A stretch of 64,000 nt of DNA from contig NC_030384.2 of the NCBI RefSeq assembly GCF_001625215.2, positions 27,950,527 to 28,014,526 of the forward strand. The letters run 5' to 3'. The notes beneath the pieces are model-generated. The model did no database searches. It was given only the letters and a program-made list of their open reading frames with translations, and had not been told where the DNA came from. Shown here piece after piece: positions 47,006 through 59,289 of this stretch (the first letter of the stretch is position 1; every line of letters begins with the position of its first letter). This DNA comes from Daucus carota subsp. sativus. Lineage: Eukaryota; Streptophyta; Magnoliopsida; Apiales; Apiaceae. A program made the translations under genes and the position numbers.

Positions 47006-49299
47006 GTATATTATCTCTCACTGCTTTGGAGTTGTTAATTGCATGCCATTTTACAATCCCATTATAATCTTTTTGTCATGTTAGACTCAGTTAGAGCTCC
47101 TCTTTCATTTTTCCTCCCAAATGTCAAACGGTTTCTTTGTTGCTAATGTTAATTAGCCCTGGCCAAGGTCGATCATTTTAGCTGGAGTATTTATTAGGGT
47201 CGGTTTCCACCCAGCATAATCTGTAAGTTATGGCAGGGATGCCTTACAAATTTAGATGCTACTGCTGATTTAATTCTGATTTGGGGTTGAAGGATTCTCC
47301 AGTCATTACAGGTAAAAGGAAAATTCAGAGTACGTTTAGTGTTTAACACATTGATTGTAGACAGAGCATTGTCATCGATACATGTGATTTATAATGTTTG
47401 TCTATGCAGATTCTGTCAACTCCCTCGCAAAGAATGGTTAACGAGAATAATGGCAGCTATGCAGGCGAAACTCTTGGTGGTGCGTATCTGCTGATTGTAA
47501 CAATTTTGTTGAACACTATTACAAGATTTTAACACGTATGCTATCTCAGTTTGTACACATATAGATACACACCGTTGCAAGTTCTAAGACGCCGGTGCCA
47601 TGAATATTACTGTGAGGTCAATCATAAATCTCAAACTATTGGTATAGGACTGTGGATTAGCTTCCACTTAACAATATCTATATGTTCTTTTAACTTATGG
47701 CTGTCCTATAATACCAATAGCAGAGTCCGAGTGCAGGTGATGAATGTATTTGGTGGACTTTTAAAGCAGGAGTAGACTATCTACAAACATGATGATTGAG
47801 GAAACAATTAGTGATTTTTTCTATACACACATTTCCCAGCTCGGACAAAGGATGTGATCACCTCCATACAGTTGGACCATTTGCCTGTATAGTGCTTAAC
47901 CGCTTTCGTGGTGTCCTTGAGCTTCTCAATTTATTGTTTCACCCGGTGGAAAACAATGTGAAGTTGAGGTCATAGACAATGCACATATATACTGCGTTGC
48001 TGAAACAAGTGGCTCATAAACATCTGTTAGCTACATTTGTAGAAGTATGTGCAGAAAGTCTTGCTGCAGCAACACATGGAATGCTCAAAATGAATGATTC
48101 AACAGAATTGTCAATTCTGCAGCAACACATGGTATGCTTAAAATATATTTTATGCTGACATTAAAATGTAGAGAGATGGTTACAACTACAACTTGAAATG
48201 ATAATTGACAGAGGTCTTCATTTCTTATAGATCGATATTTAATTTTCTAAATCAATTATGATGTGCTTCAGGTGTTGATATCTTTGATTTTACTGCAGAT
48301 ATAGAGAAAGAGTCATGCATCATTCTTTTGCTTCGGGATGCTGGCTGGATCAACCTGGTATTTCAAGATAAATAGGTCAGTGACATGCAACTTCTCAATG
48401 AAGGTAAATGGAATGATGTTCCACATATGCGACTTACGTTATTATCAACTTGGGCGACAAACTCACCACTGTATCCACCTGTTGGATATTTTATAGAATG
48501 ACAATAATTATGTTGAGTCTCAAAATGCTCGCAGATTAAAGATATATTTTATTATAATGCATTAGCCTTTTAAATATGTAAACTCTTATCAAGGTTTGAA
48601 CTCCAATAGTATTAAGGTTCTGTGATATAATACCTACTCTTTGAAACGCAATCCGAGTGAATCGAAAAGAAGTCCGTTGAGTTTCCGGAAAATATTTATT
48701 TATGAGGTCTTGGGTGTATTGTAGTGGCTACCTTCCTATTCTGTATGTTTATTTTAGGTGCTGTGATTTGTTTTTCAGTATGCATATATCTTTAATTGTA
48801 ATTGTAGGCATTCAAAACTTATAAGAGTAAATTGATTTTGTAACATTTAACATAAATTTTGCTGTAATTAATGTTTTGAATTTGAAATCGTTTTTGAATC
48901 ACTTCTCTTTTTACAATATGTTAAAGAGATTGTCAACCTAGATGAGCAAGTCTTTGATGAGATCTTTGTTAGAGACATGCTGGAGATGTAGTTTGGGAAA
49001 CATTAAATGATCTTCTTGCTCAAGTGCAAACAAATATGTCTTATTTGGTAGGCTTAGATTGAGGATTTAAGTTCACAGTTGGAGACTCAGGCATCTGAAC
49101 AATTTAAAGCACCTAATCTCACAATATCTTCTGTTACCTGGAGCTTACAAATTAAGTTTTGCTCAAACCATGCTTTGCAGGTTTACGAGGAGGTGCTTTT
49201 TTTTTTTTTTTTTTGCTAAGCCGATAATATTATAAAAGAAAATGAGGGTCGTACCCTAGAATTACAAACATAGTATTGCTAGAACATGGAAAAATAGTA

Positions 49300-49548
49300 C
49301 TCCCTCCGTCCCCTGAGTAGTATACATGGGGGACGGGGACGCGGCACGGATTTTAATGCTCGTGTAAAGTGTAGTTGTGTAATTTATTTTTAAAATTTTC
49401 TTTTTCTGAATTAAAGTTTGGATGTCATATTCTTATTCAGAAAAAAGAAAACCTCAAAAATAAGTTACGGAACTATATTTTATAAGAGCATTGAAATGCG
49501 TGTCGAACAGTTGAAAAGAAACGTATACAATTAAATGGACATAGAGAG
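49300..49548. mobile_element. Stowaway-like MITE
   Basis: It starts CTCCCTCCGTCCCCTGAGTAG, with TA before it. It ends ATGGACATAGAGAG with TA after it, a worn version of the inverse. Just to its left (49198-49216) is a long T run, possibly the reversed poly(A) of a retroposon. Confidence 0.6.
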
Positions 49549-49954
49549 TATAGGCTTTCTACTACCGAGCCATATTGCTGAAACATACTACTAACCCTAA
49601 CTTAATACTAAAGGAGGCCTAGGACTTTGCTCTGGCAAAGGAATTCTGAGAGCATCCCATGGAAAAGGCACAGAAGCAACAAGGACGGCTGCATAATGAA
49701 CTATTCTTAACAAAAATCCGAAGAACAAGCTTTGACATTGAATTGATTTATGTTAAAAATTGGTGAATTTAACAGAAGTTAATAAAATTAATAATGTTTT
49801 TACGAGGGTCTAAGGCAGCCAAAAATCCCCAAGGTTTAACTTTGTTTTATATACACATGTATAATCTTCCATTTTTTGAATTTAACGAAATTAATAAAAG
49901 TAAACAAATTTTTATCAAAATTCCCGCACGCGAAGCGCGGGCATAATTCCCTAG

Positions 49955-51480
49955 TTATAACATAATAACAATAGCTACATCTATTTTTAACATCACTATT
50001 GGACATGCTCTAACTCATCTAAATCAATCTGTTAAAAAAAATATAGAAGTTGTAAAATCATTCATGTGACCATTTTAAAGATGCACAAAACTATTAAATA
50101 GTGCACATAATACTTTTTTCTCTAAATCATTTGGAAATGTCTTAATTTAATTTGCATGTTCTTTTGTCATATTTCATCATTTTCATTTGTCAGATATTTA
50201 GTTTTTTAAAAATAATATGTGTTCACTGCATATAATTAGAAGAGACTATGCAAATAATAACATAATGCATGGCATATAATCTAACTAATAATTGGGTTGA
50301 AAATTTAAAAAAATTCAGTAGACATAACAGAAACTAAGAGATGATTAGGAAATGGTTGACATAATGAAAAATAAGAAATGACTTGGTTAAAATATGGCCC
50401 GACACTAGCCTTACTTTGTAATTTGTAAAACACATAAATAGGTCAAGTGCAAATCAATGTTGTTCGGAACTATAATTGATGCGCCATATAATAGCCTACA
50501 CATGACATCCTTTCTATGTCTATCATTTTCCGGTACCCCAATAGTCGATTATTTATGATTTACCAAACACTCAACAGGTTCTTCTATATTATAGGTCTCA
50601 TATCGCAACCTTTTGCACGGGCCCGATTTCTTATAAAGAAGGGGGAGTATTTTTCAAGTTGGCACAAAGTTTCTACCAACTATAGAATTGCATTTTATCC
50701 AATTTATCAACCTTCGTACTGCAAATTGTCTTGGCAGAAGAAAAAGAAAACCTAATTAATGACAGTGTGTTTGACCTATTTTTATAGTGATGGCCGCAAT
50801 TTGGAGCAAGTGATGCAAGATTGGCAGCCATGAGATTTCATTTCAGAGTTTTCATTGAAGCTAAACACCGGATATTAGAACAAAAATCATGAAGCAACTT
50901 ATGCCAAAAAGGACGAGCAAACAATTTTTTCCTGAATGAGTTAAATACCCGGCATATGATACCTCATGGCTTTTCACAATCAATTTTATCATTTTCTTCC
51001 ACATATTATATGTTCCTTTAATGATATACAATTCGCCTTAAAAATTTAAGACGTTAGGTTACGAGTTCAATATAATCATATCATATTTTCTTTACATCTT
51101 GACTTGTTATCTTACAACTCTATCCAATGACTCGTTTAAATTGATTCCCCATTTTCACATTTCAAAACATTTACAATCCAAATGCTTCTGAAGCTGTTCT
51201 TAAAAATTTAAATTAAGATGTCATAATTTTCAAATAAGCTCATATAAGAGATATAACAAATGATTAACATGTTTGGACTTGATTCCACTTGAGCTTTAAG
51301 CGGGTGTCCTAACTCCCAGTGACTATTTCTCACCTACTCATCTACTTGACTTGAGTTGACTCTGGAAACAACTTGCAAAACAAATATGTTACTCTTGCTT
51401 TTAAATGTATGAGTTCTTTATTTCAAAACCATAAAAATGTACACTTGCTCTGTAGACGATAAAGAAGCATGAAATTTTAG
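49955..51480. other. Intergenic, no gene seen
   Basis: AT-rich, without long frames or recognisable transposon ends. It lies between the Helitron-like terminus and the leader of the intact 52562 gene. Confidence 0.5.
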
Positions 51481-52561
51481 CTTCAATGGTCTTCTTGCTT
51501 TGCTAAAGCTCATAATACGGTCATCCCTATACCAACAGGTTCCAATTTTATCTCATATTCTGAAATTATAGTTTCTTAAGTTTATGTATATCGCCAAATG
51601 CCAAGTATAGTATAGTTTGTAGAATTGCCAAAAATAATTGTAACGAGTCTAAAGACAAGTGAGGTGTGATATGATGAGTAACACCTTAAATAATACTTGT
51701 GTTTATTGAACTAGCAAATTGTATGTGATGTTTACATGAATTGCAACTAGGAATATAAAAATGCAGCATTAGTATAATGGTTTGATCCTAGGTGCATAAT
51801 AGCTAGAGGCTTCGGCTTTGATTGTAGAACATTGTTAATTTGCAAGCACTGAATTTCAGAAAAATTAGAATTGGTAATTATTGAATTCTCAGTGACCGGG
51901 GAATTTGCAGTATTAATTTGAGCAGCGAACTTCTTTCTAACTCCATTGATTATGGTTTGGGTTGACCAAAAACTTATCTATGGATCTGTCAGAATACAAT
52001 GTATTGATGAATTTTGTTAGTGTTCTCGGATTCTTGTTTCTGTTTACAACGAGAAACTAATATGACCTTGCATTTGTACTTCTCTTCTAGAAAAGCCCCA
52101 AGTAAGTATGACTCAACTCTGTGATAGATTTCAGAGAACAATCTGACCTCTGGTAAACGTTAATTATGCATTTATATCCAGAAGGAACTAATTTAATTCC
52201 TCATTCATTTATATCATGAGTGAGAAGTGAGGTGATGTTCTTGAAAGTTTCTCATGAGTTCCAACCATGAATCCCTAATATCAGCTTCGTGGACCAGGAA
52301 ACTTACGAGGGTATGTGGCTTATGTCATTAGTTCTCAGTAGTTAATTTGTCACTCCTCAGCCCCTGCATTCACAAAATATGGCTCTAAATGGTCTGACAA
52401 ACTTCTAAAAGATTTGACAATGCATAGCTCAACTTGGCTTAACTGCAAATTTGTGAATATATGGCTGAACTTGACGTAGCGCCAACTTACTGCGTGCTTT
52501 GTTTTTTAATTGCCTCATTATCTGTAACACACAAAAATAAAAAATGCAGGATACACTGGCG
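51481..52561 (+). promoter_or_regulatory. Leader exon and ~1-kb 5'UTR intron of the second intact DUF247 gene
   Basis: The leader exon ends at 51539 (TATACCAACAG) before GTTCCAATT. The acceptor AAAATGCAG ends at 52549 (then GATACACTGGCG). The same GCAG then GATACA junction precedes the start of the 34237 gene. An ATG at 52544 would sit across this acceptor, so the start at 52562 is preferred. Confidence 0.6.
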
Positions 52562-54040
52562 ATGGAGCAAACATCTAGTTTTAAAGGGAGGATAAACAAA
52601 AATTACTCCCCAAATGATGGAGAGAAATATTGGGACTGGATACACTCTGTTGATGCGACACTTGGTCTACTAAGAAGCAGACCACGTGATGCGAGCACTT
52701 ACAGGGTTCCTACTAAACTCCGAGCAATAAAACACGAAGCATACACACCTCAAACAGTATCCATTGGTCCATTTCATCGACACAAGCCTGAGTTGCGAGC
52801 TATGGAGGAGTTCAAATGGAGATACATGTTAGCTTTTGTTGATCGTGTGGTCAAAGCAGATGTTGAAAAAACGCAAAGAAAGGAATTAGATGGCGTTTCT
52901 AGTGAACACTCCCCTGAAATATTAGCATTAGATAAGTGTAGCACAATTGTAACAGAACTGGAAGAAGAGGCACGTGCATGGTATGCTGAAGACATCAATC
53001 TAGACAAGCATCAATTGGTCGAGATGTTACTTGTTGATGGTTGTTTTATAGTTGAACTCTTTCTCAGGTGCAAAGTGACAGATATGCAAACGACTAACGA
53101 TGACATTCGTGTAGCTCCCCAGGGCCAAGTCCCATTTGTATCGCTTGCAGGTAATTTCACTATGGTCCAAACTCTGGCACATGATCTGATGCTACTCGAG
53201 AACCAAATTCCTTATGTCATTTTGCAACAGCTTTTTAACATTTTACAAGGTTCTAAGCAAACATCAAATGATATGTCACTTTCAGAGTATGCCATTTGGT
53301 TTTTTAACTCTGCACCAATGTTACATTATAAATTCTTGGAAATTATTATACCAATCGATGACACCTGCACTCATTTATTGGATTTGTTGCACGATGCTTG
53401 CTTCTTCAGCTTCAAGAAGTTACCCTCTAATTACTACCACAAAAACTGGGGTTTCAAAAGATGTGCAACAGAACTCCTACAGTCTGGCTTTAAAATTGTA
53501 TGTGGCAATAGATTGCTCATAGTGGACATTGCATTTGATGAAGGAGAGATTGCTATCCCACAAGTGATCATAGATAAATCAAGTGATACGTTGTTTAGGA
53601 ATCTCATTGCTTTGGAACAGACTAGCATTGGCAGACAGGCTATTACCTCGTATGTCAAACTTATGAGCAGTTTAATTCGTTCCCCTGAAGACGCTTATCT
53701 ACTTGAACGGGCAGGTATCATCATAACATCAGATGAGGTCGAGGACGCCTCTTCTTTCTTTAAGAGTTTATGCAGGGAAGTTTTTTTCGTAGACTTCTAT
53801 TTTGAAGCTTTGTGTGAAGAGGTTGAGTATTATTATATTCCTCTCTGGAGATGGCGCAGAGTGAAGGGATATTTTAGTATCATGTGGTTTAGATGGAAAG
53901 ATTCTATTAAGGACTTGGAACGAGAATATTTCAGAAACAAATGGAGTTTTATAGCATTCTTTGCTGCATCTTTTGTCATCATTCTAGCTCTCTTGCAGAC
54001 TTTCTATGCTGTTCGCTCCTACTATCCTCCATACCACTGA
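52562..54040 (+). CDS. DUF247 (UPF0481) membrane protein, intact, second subgroup
   Basis: 492 residues in one exon from ATG 52562; an in-frame ATG six codons earlier lies across the likely intron acceptor. Family blocks appear in order: LGLLRSRPRDASTYRVPTKL, YTPQTVSIGPFHRHKPELRA, ARAWYAEDINLDKHQLVEML, LVDGCFIVELFLRCK, LLENQIPYVILQQLF and GFKRCATELLQSGFKIV. Then come DTLFRNLIALEQTSIGRQAI, WRWRRVKGYFSIMWFRWKDS and EREYFRNKW, with a membrane helix (about 461-484) and YYPPYH at the end. It differs clearly from the 18292 subgroup (for example SFKGRINKNYSPNDGEKYWD at the N-terminus) and is nearest to the truncated 34237 and 27501 copies. Family members are plant-specific and anchored by the C-terminal helix; no function can be read from the sequence. 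It ends 581 bp before the convergent glycosyltransferase gene. Confidence 0.93.
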   Translation: MEQTSSFKGRINKNYSPNDGEKYWDWIHSVDATLGLLRSRPRDASTYRVPTKLRAIKHEAYTPQTVSIGPFHRHKPELRAMEEFKWRYMLAFVDRVVKADVEKTQRKELDGVSSEHSPEILALDKCSTIVTELEEEARAWYAEDINLDKHQLVEMLLVDGCFIVELFLRCKVTDMQTTNDDIRVAPQGQVPFVSLAGNFTMVQTLAHDLMLLENQIPYVILQQLFNILQGSKQTSNDMSLSEYAIWFFNSAPMLHYKFLEIIIPIDDTCTHLLDLLHDACFFSFKKLPSNYYHKNWGFKRCATELLQSGFKIVCGNRLLIVDIAFDEGEIAIPQVIIDKSSDTLFRNLIALEQTSIGRQAITSYVKLMSSLIRSPEDAYLLERAGIIITSDEVEDASSFFKSLCREVFFVDFYFEALCEEVEYYYIPLWRWRRVKGYFSIMWFRWKDSIKDLEREYFRNKWSFIAFFAASFVIILALLQTFYAVRSYYPPYH

Positions 54041-54621
54041 AACCGCAAATTTGACTAATTCCTTTCACTATCTACTTGTAATGAATGTTTAATATAAGTT
54101 TTGAATAAAATAAAGCATTGCATTAGGTTTCTGGTTATGCTGTCTGTCAAAGCTGAGCATGCTCTTCATTTTAAAACCTCATTTCATCCTGCAATTACAT
54201 TTACTGATCCTGCATTCCTGCTAAATGCTTATGGTGTGAATTATGTGTATAACTAACTCCATCTATCCAAAATTGAATGGTACTTTAAAGGTCTAAGGAC
54301 TTCTAAAGACAAGATTTCAGATTGCCAAGATCTTCTAAAGACAAGGTTTCAGAATTCAGATTCAGATTCAGGTTTATTCATACATGACCAATGTAGAATA
54401 TTTAGCCCAAACATACTTTGTTAAATTCAATGACAGACAAAACGAAAATACTAATAGAGATGAGAAAATTTTAATAATTATAGTATTTGCCAACGTTTTT
54501 TTTGATTTGCAGGTGTAAAACAGACTATTTATTAGGCTGTAGAAAAGAATTAAAAAACTAAAGAACATAGTAATCATAAGCTATACAAGTAAAACTTTTT
54601 GTTGCCTATGATGCTGCAATC
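54041..54621. other. Convergent intergenic region
   Basis: It lies between the 3' ends of the intact DUF247 gene and the glycosyltransferase. It contains a short direct repeat (tctaaagacaagatttcag and tctaaagacaaggtttcag near 54302-54352) and AT-rich sequence suitable for polyadenylation. No gene. Confidence 0.5.
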
Positions 54622-55893
54622 TTAAGAACTATATACATGATTGCAGAGGATACAATGTTCCGAAATTAACCTCCCCATGATGCTTCCTTCTTCAATCCTT
54701 AATCTACTACTTTGCCTGTTCCACAAGTGCACACCATAAGTCTCACCACTTAGCTGCAACAACTTAGCTTCGACCCATTTTGATGTATCCCGACTACGTG
54801 GCTTCTTGAAGAACCCTTCAATCCTAGTCCAGTAAATCGGATAAAAGGCCATAGGAGGCAAGATTGTAAAGTTAAAATCGTGACTTGTTGCAAATTTAGA
54901 AGCAACTCTAGAAACAAGGTACGGTCCATTATGTCCCCATCTGTTTCCATTAAAAGTCGAAGAAAATTCTTCAATAAACTTGTACAGAAGAGGATGGTTC
55001 TTGTCAAAAACTAGTACTGCATTATTCAACCTTGTCCAATTTCCATTAACATCACTACTTTGTGCTCCAATGGAATTCCTCAACCCCGAAAAGTCTTTCA
55101 GCACTATAAAATCCGTGTCCAGGTAAACTCCACCATACTTGTACAGAACTGCTAGTCTGATCAAATTCGAAAGATTTTGTGCCAAAGGAATTTCTCCAGG
55201 GTCCTTATTTCCCCTCTTGAGATCATCAAACCATGACTCAGCTGGTGTGTTCTTGAACAAAAAAGACAAGTCAGGAGTAACTGCAACAACCTTAAATCCA
55301 TGTTCTGTAATAGGACTAAGTAACTTCGAACCTTGTAAAGAATCCATGCTTCTTGATAGTATCATCAAACATCCATTTGGATTAGACTTGAAAAGTGACT
55401 CCAGAGCCAGAACCTCCCTGTCTCCAAATAAACTTGCTGGAGATATCCATGTCATATAGAACTTAATTCTGCAGTGATCATCATCATCACTTCGAAAGAA
55501 CTCATTAGCCCTTTTCTCGAATTGCAGTGCTTTCGGAGTTGCCTTCAATATCTCAAAATTAGGCAAATTTTTCTTGAACCAAGCAATTCTTTCTTCCATA
55601 GTCACATTCACTGGAGCCACCATGCTGATATGATCCTGGCTCCAATTTTCACTTGCTTCCACCTCTTCTTTCGGGGACTCCCTCTGTGGCACAATTATCG
55701 AAACCGATTCCAGTACTTTCCTAGTACTTTTTGCACCCTGCAGCTCCTGCTGATCATTCTTCAGAGCAAAACTATCTGCAAAAATGACAAGAAAACATAT
55801 TGCTACACATGAAACAGTCGAAACGATTCGCAGTTTCATACGATCGAGTCTTCGGAGAAGCCTGAGATCAATCATCTGATGCTGCTGATGCAA
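54622..55893 (-). CDS. Alpha-1,4-glycosyltransferase family protein (GT32, Gb3-synthase-like)
   Basis: 423 residues without introns. Residues 21-39 are a single membrane segment after a basic start, so it is a type II protein, probably of the Golgi. The catalytic part begins near FYMTWISPASLFGDREVLAL. It includes LESLFKSNPNGCLMILSRS, then AQNLSNLIRLAVLYKYGG and YLDTDFIVLKD with the DXD metal/sugar-nucleotide motif at 259-261. NNAVLVFDKNHPL, then RWGHNGPYLVSRV and a final GVHLWNR complete the Gb3-synthase (PF04572) layout. Length is normal for plant members. They are annotated as lactosylceramide 4-alpha-galactosyltransferase-like, but plants lack that substrate pathway, so the true acceptor is unknown. 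Other possible starts are Met7 and Met19, neither of which removes the anchor. Confidence 0.92.
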   Translation of the reverse strand: MHQQHQMIDLRLLRRLDRMKLRIVSTVSCVAICFLVIFADSFALKNDQQELQGAKSTRKVLESVSIIVPQRESPKEEVEASENWSQDHISMVAPVNVTMEERIAWFKKNLPNFEILKATPKALQFEKRANEFFRSDDDDHCRIKFYMTWISPASLFGDREVLALESLFKSNPNGCLMILSRSMDSLQGSKLLSPITEHGFKVVAVTPDLSFLFKNTPAESWFDDLKRGNKDPGEIPLAQNLSNLIRLAVLYKYGGVYLDTDFIVLKDFSGLRNSIGAQSSDVNGNWTRLNNAVLVFDKNHPLLYKFIEEFSSTFNGNRWGHNGPYLVSRVASKFATSHDFNFTILPPMAFYPIYWTRIEGFFKKPRSRDTSKWVEAKLLQLSGETYGVHLWNRQSSRLRIEEGSIMGRLISEHCILCNHVYSS

Positions 55894-57360
55894 AGTGGAC
55901 CTTCTGGGACAAGAATTTGAGAAGTGATGAAATGATAAAGAACATGCAACATGAGTACTTAAAACTTAGCAGGCCTAGTGCCCAAAATAAAAAAAAATTC
56001 AAAGATTTGGTGGAGATTATTTACAAGTCAATAATTGCATGCTTTTCCAGATTTTTAATCATCTTAAATTATTGTTGTTGCCACAACGTGTTTGTTACAA
56101 TATTGAAATAAGCTTCTTTTTCAAATTGTTGACCCTTCAACAACCAGTTATCATGGCAATTAAATTCTCATGATACTTGTTGTATTTAGGGAGAAAAATG
56201 CTTTTGGCTAAATATGTTTTTCTTTTTTGTGAAGCGGTTGTTATTTTATTCTTGAAAAATAAAATTGAAACAGAGGAAGTATATGGAAAAAATGTGATTT
56301 TATCTTGTAAAAGTATGTCGTTGAGAAGGCAACATATAATAATTGGATAAACGTATCTGTCAGATTTGTTTTCGAATTATTGTTATGGAGATTGATTGGG
56401 TAGATATATTCAGCAAGATTAGGAGAAAAGTAAACGGATGATTTCTTTTTTCTTGTTATAGCAAGGAAAAATGGTCGTGATCGAGAGATCATGATCACTC
56501 GTTTTCTTGGAAAGGAAGGTTCTATTATATGTTTCTTTTTTTTATTACATGTAAATAACTGACTGACTCTGCTAATTTGAAGTTTTTAGTTAATAAATGA
56601 TTAACTATGCTGATTTGTTAGTTAAAACCAACTTTAACCGTGTTGTAAGAATCATCGACTAAATTAAATATAATAGATTTCATATAAGTTTTGTTCAATT
56701 TATAAAATATTTTACTGGAATGATATTAAATATAAATAGAATGTGTTTCGATATGATAATAGTTGATATGCAATTTTATTACATGTCTCTAAGAGTTGCC
56801 AGGTTGTCCAGATATAATCGAGATGAATGGATTTTTAAAAAGAGGATACTCAATTGGAATGAACAAAAAATTAATGTATTATTTATAATATTTATATATG
56901 ATATAGTTTATTAAATTCTAATTAATAATGATTGAATCAATTGTTGGAGGTGGAACATGCATCTCACAAAATGATAAATAGATGGATGATACCTATTAAA
57001 AAATTCTCAAATTTTAAATAATAAATTTAATTAATTATATTTTTATTAAGAAGGGCTATATATACATCAATTAATTTGAAATGCGTCATTTATAGTCAAC
57101 ATCATTTACAAAAAAATTGGGATACACAATATTATAGGATCTCTCCAATAATATTGACCAAAATTGGTTGACTAAATCATGTAAAATACCCGATTATCGT
57201 TACAATCAAATCTCATAATTACTTATATAGAAAAATAAAATTTTATATGCTTTTTATATAAATATATTATTCTTTATCGAACCTTCTTTTTTTTCCTCGT
57301 TACAAATAAATCTCATAATTTCTTATATAGGGAATAAAATTTAATGGGCCTTTTATCTGA
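55894..57360. other. Promoter side of the glycosyltransferase and AT-rich DNA
   Basis: It faces the start of the glycosyltransferase gene, but no clear TATA box or leader intron can be assigned. 56451-56570 (cttgttatagcaaggaaaaat, then ttttcttggaaaggaaggttct) is repeated at 57783-57900 in the same direction. No coding sequence seen. Confidence 0.4.
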
Positions 57361-57754
57361 AAGCAAGTCCAATAGGTTACCTATATGATATCTTAAACTC
57401 ACATTTAGATAATGTGTCAAAAAAATGCACTCCAACACTATTCTAGTGTTATCCTAAATCACTAGCACAACCTTAATTCTTCTGGCTATTACCTATTTAT
57501 AAGTAACTTATAGCCATTACCTATTTAATATTTATGAATAAAATAATCATCTTTCGCTTCTTTCTTTGTCTATTCTCTCCTTTTTCCCTTCTCTCTCAAA
57601 TTTATTATTAAAATAATCTTAAGAGAACAAATATAAGTATTACTATTAGAATTGACACTAAAAATAGATTACCTATATCACTAAGACACATACTAGCACT
57701 CATTATTTTATATTATTTATAAGTAATAGGGTAAGTAACCTATTGGACTTGCTC
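57361..57754. mobile_element. PIF/Harbinger-type MITE
   Basis: It starts AAGCAAGTCCAATAGGTTAC and ends GTAACCTATTGGACTTGCTC, followed by TTA. The roughly 20-bp inverse ends and the AT-rich, non-coding interior fit a Tourist-like MITE. The left duplication has decayed. Confidence 0.75.
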
Positions 57755-58450
57755 TTATACTTTATGTGACCGGTTCTTCTTTCTTGTTATAGCCAGGAAA
57801 AATAATAGTAAAACACAGTAAGTGCGACATATCATGATGGCTTATTTTCTTGTAAAGGAAGATCTTAAATTAATATTATTTTCATTTCAAATTAGATAAA
57901 TTAGTTGATTATGGATGTTTATTTAAAATGTATTGTCTCTCAATTTTAGTAATTTATTTATTTTGTTTATATTTTGATGATAAAATTTTCATATTCAATT
58001 ATATAATATTACAATCATCAATACATATGTTAAATTATATATCCAAAATTAACGAGTACATCAATTTCGTATTGGAGATTTATATTTTGTTCGTTGTTAC
58101 AAGTTTATAACTGATTAGCTGTGCTAATTTATGGTTCGTTAAGAAGTGTATATTTATATCTTCTATTGTATCTAACTTTGATCATTATAATTAATATTAA
58201 TAGAAAGCCAAGTGCTTCAATTATTAGAAGTGGAATGCAAACTAGGGCAAAGTATACATCAATTAGCATTTTCAAAGGAGTCTACCAAAAAAAAAAGGAG
58301 TCTAGAAAGACAAATTTGACTTCAATATCGTACCCAAGGTATGCGCGTTGAGTGTAGTTTGTTATAATACGAAGAGCACCTGCCATAGATTATTAATCTC
58401 TCAGCTGATGACTCATGTAGGGTTTGGCAGGGGAATTGAACACAACGTCC

Positions 58451-59233
58451 TAGCCTTGTAAATGGATCAGATATCCAATCTGATCTGATTCGATCCGTAG
58501 TTAAATAAATATGGACATTTATTGAAAAAATCTCATCTGTCAATAATCAGATGCAATAATAATCCGTTCTGATAAAGAATGGATATGGATATAATCAAAT
58601 CCGATCTGTTAACGATCCAATCCACGCTTAGTTATATTATATTATATTAAAATATATTTTATTAATATATTGAATAAAAAATAAAAATTTCTAAAAATAC
58701 AAGATAAAATCCAAAATCATATCTTCTTATAACCGTACAGCCTCTCCTGAGTCTTACATCCTTATAAATAGAGGAGCATACCATAGTCGGCATCATGGGA
58801 AAGTCGGGCGATCGATTTTCTTTCTCCAAAAGTATCAAGCAACTTATTATATTTCTATTCACTTCATACATTCTATGTTGAAGGTTTTCGGCTGCATTTT
58901 TGTTAATAACATGAAGCTGTAGACTTTACTTTAATGCTTTATTAGTTCTTTTTGTGTTTGTTAAGTTAAAATTCATGAATTAATATAGATAAAAAAAAAT
59001 CACTTTTTTTCTTTATGGAAGGTTAATACATTGTGCATGGTGCAAAAATAATTTTAAGAAAAAAATTAGTGGATCAGATATCTGATCCGATTATCCACGA
59101 ACCGAATGGACTGGATATGTATTGACTTGTAAAACATCCGACTCCTCATCCGATCCGATTCGAATCTAAAAAAATTAAATGGATTAGGATATGAATTTAG
59201 CTAGATCCGGTCTAAATCCCGTTTACAAGCCTA
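58451..59233. mobile_element. hAT-like non-autonomous element, 783 bp
   Basis: It starts TAGCCTTGTAAATGGATC and ends GTTTACAAGCCTA. Flanking 8-mers CAACGTCC and CCCCGTCC agree at six of eight positions. Subterminal blocks of GATCAGATATC and GATCCGATT repeat in both directions. No transposase frame. Confidence 0.65.
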
Positions 59234-59289
59234 CCCCGTCCTAACATGTTCCGAATGGGACAGACTTGTCCTGTTAATACGGGCAATGG

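Larger units (their letters stand above)
39690..49954 (+). mobile_element. Mosaic of captured gene pieces, right border Helitron-like
   Basis: The + strand holds many short exon-like frames with plant splice donors but no whole gene. Two of them are clearly parts of unrelated genes (45591-45770 and 46703-47005). Two similar promoter-like stretches occur, at 39826-40270 and 42455-42875 (both with acccatgtttcaccc-type wording and gctatggattc then cgcagcag). The right border (49923-49954) has a hairpin CCCGC and GCGGG, nine bases, CTAG, then T, as expected of a Helitron 3' end. I cannot place the 5' TC end, so the extent is uncertain. A gene-capturing Helitron is the simplest reading; a Pack-MULE or simple repeat-rich pseudogene mixture is possible. 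The short basic, Ser-rich exons at 40320-41030 (GIRRRGSGNALDLFLQRRAE, SVLDSTVTNV) were not recognised. Confidence 0.4.

Noticed and set aside
52544..52561. Upstream ATG giving a 498-residue DUF247 protein
   Set aside because: The ATG overlaps the inferred intron acceptor ATGCAG, and the paralogs start at the ATGGA position.
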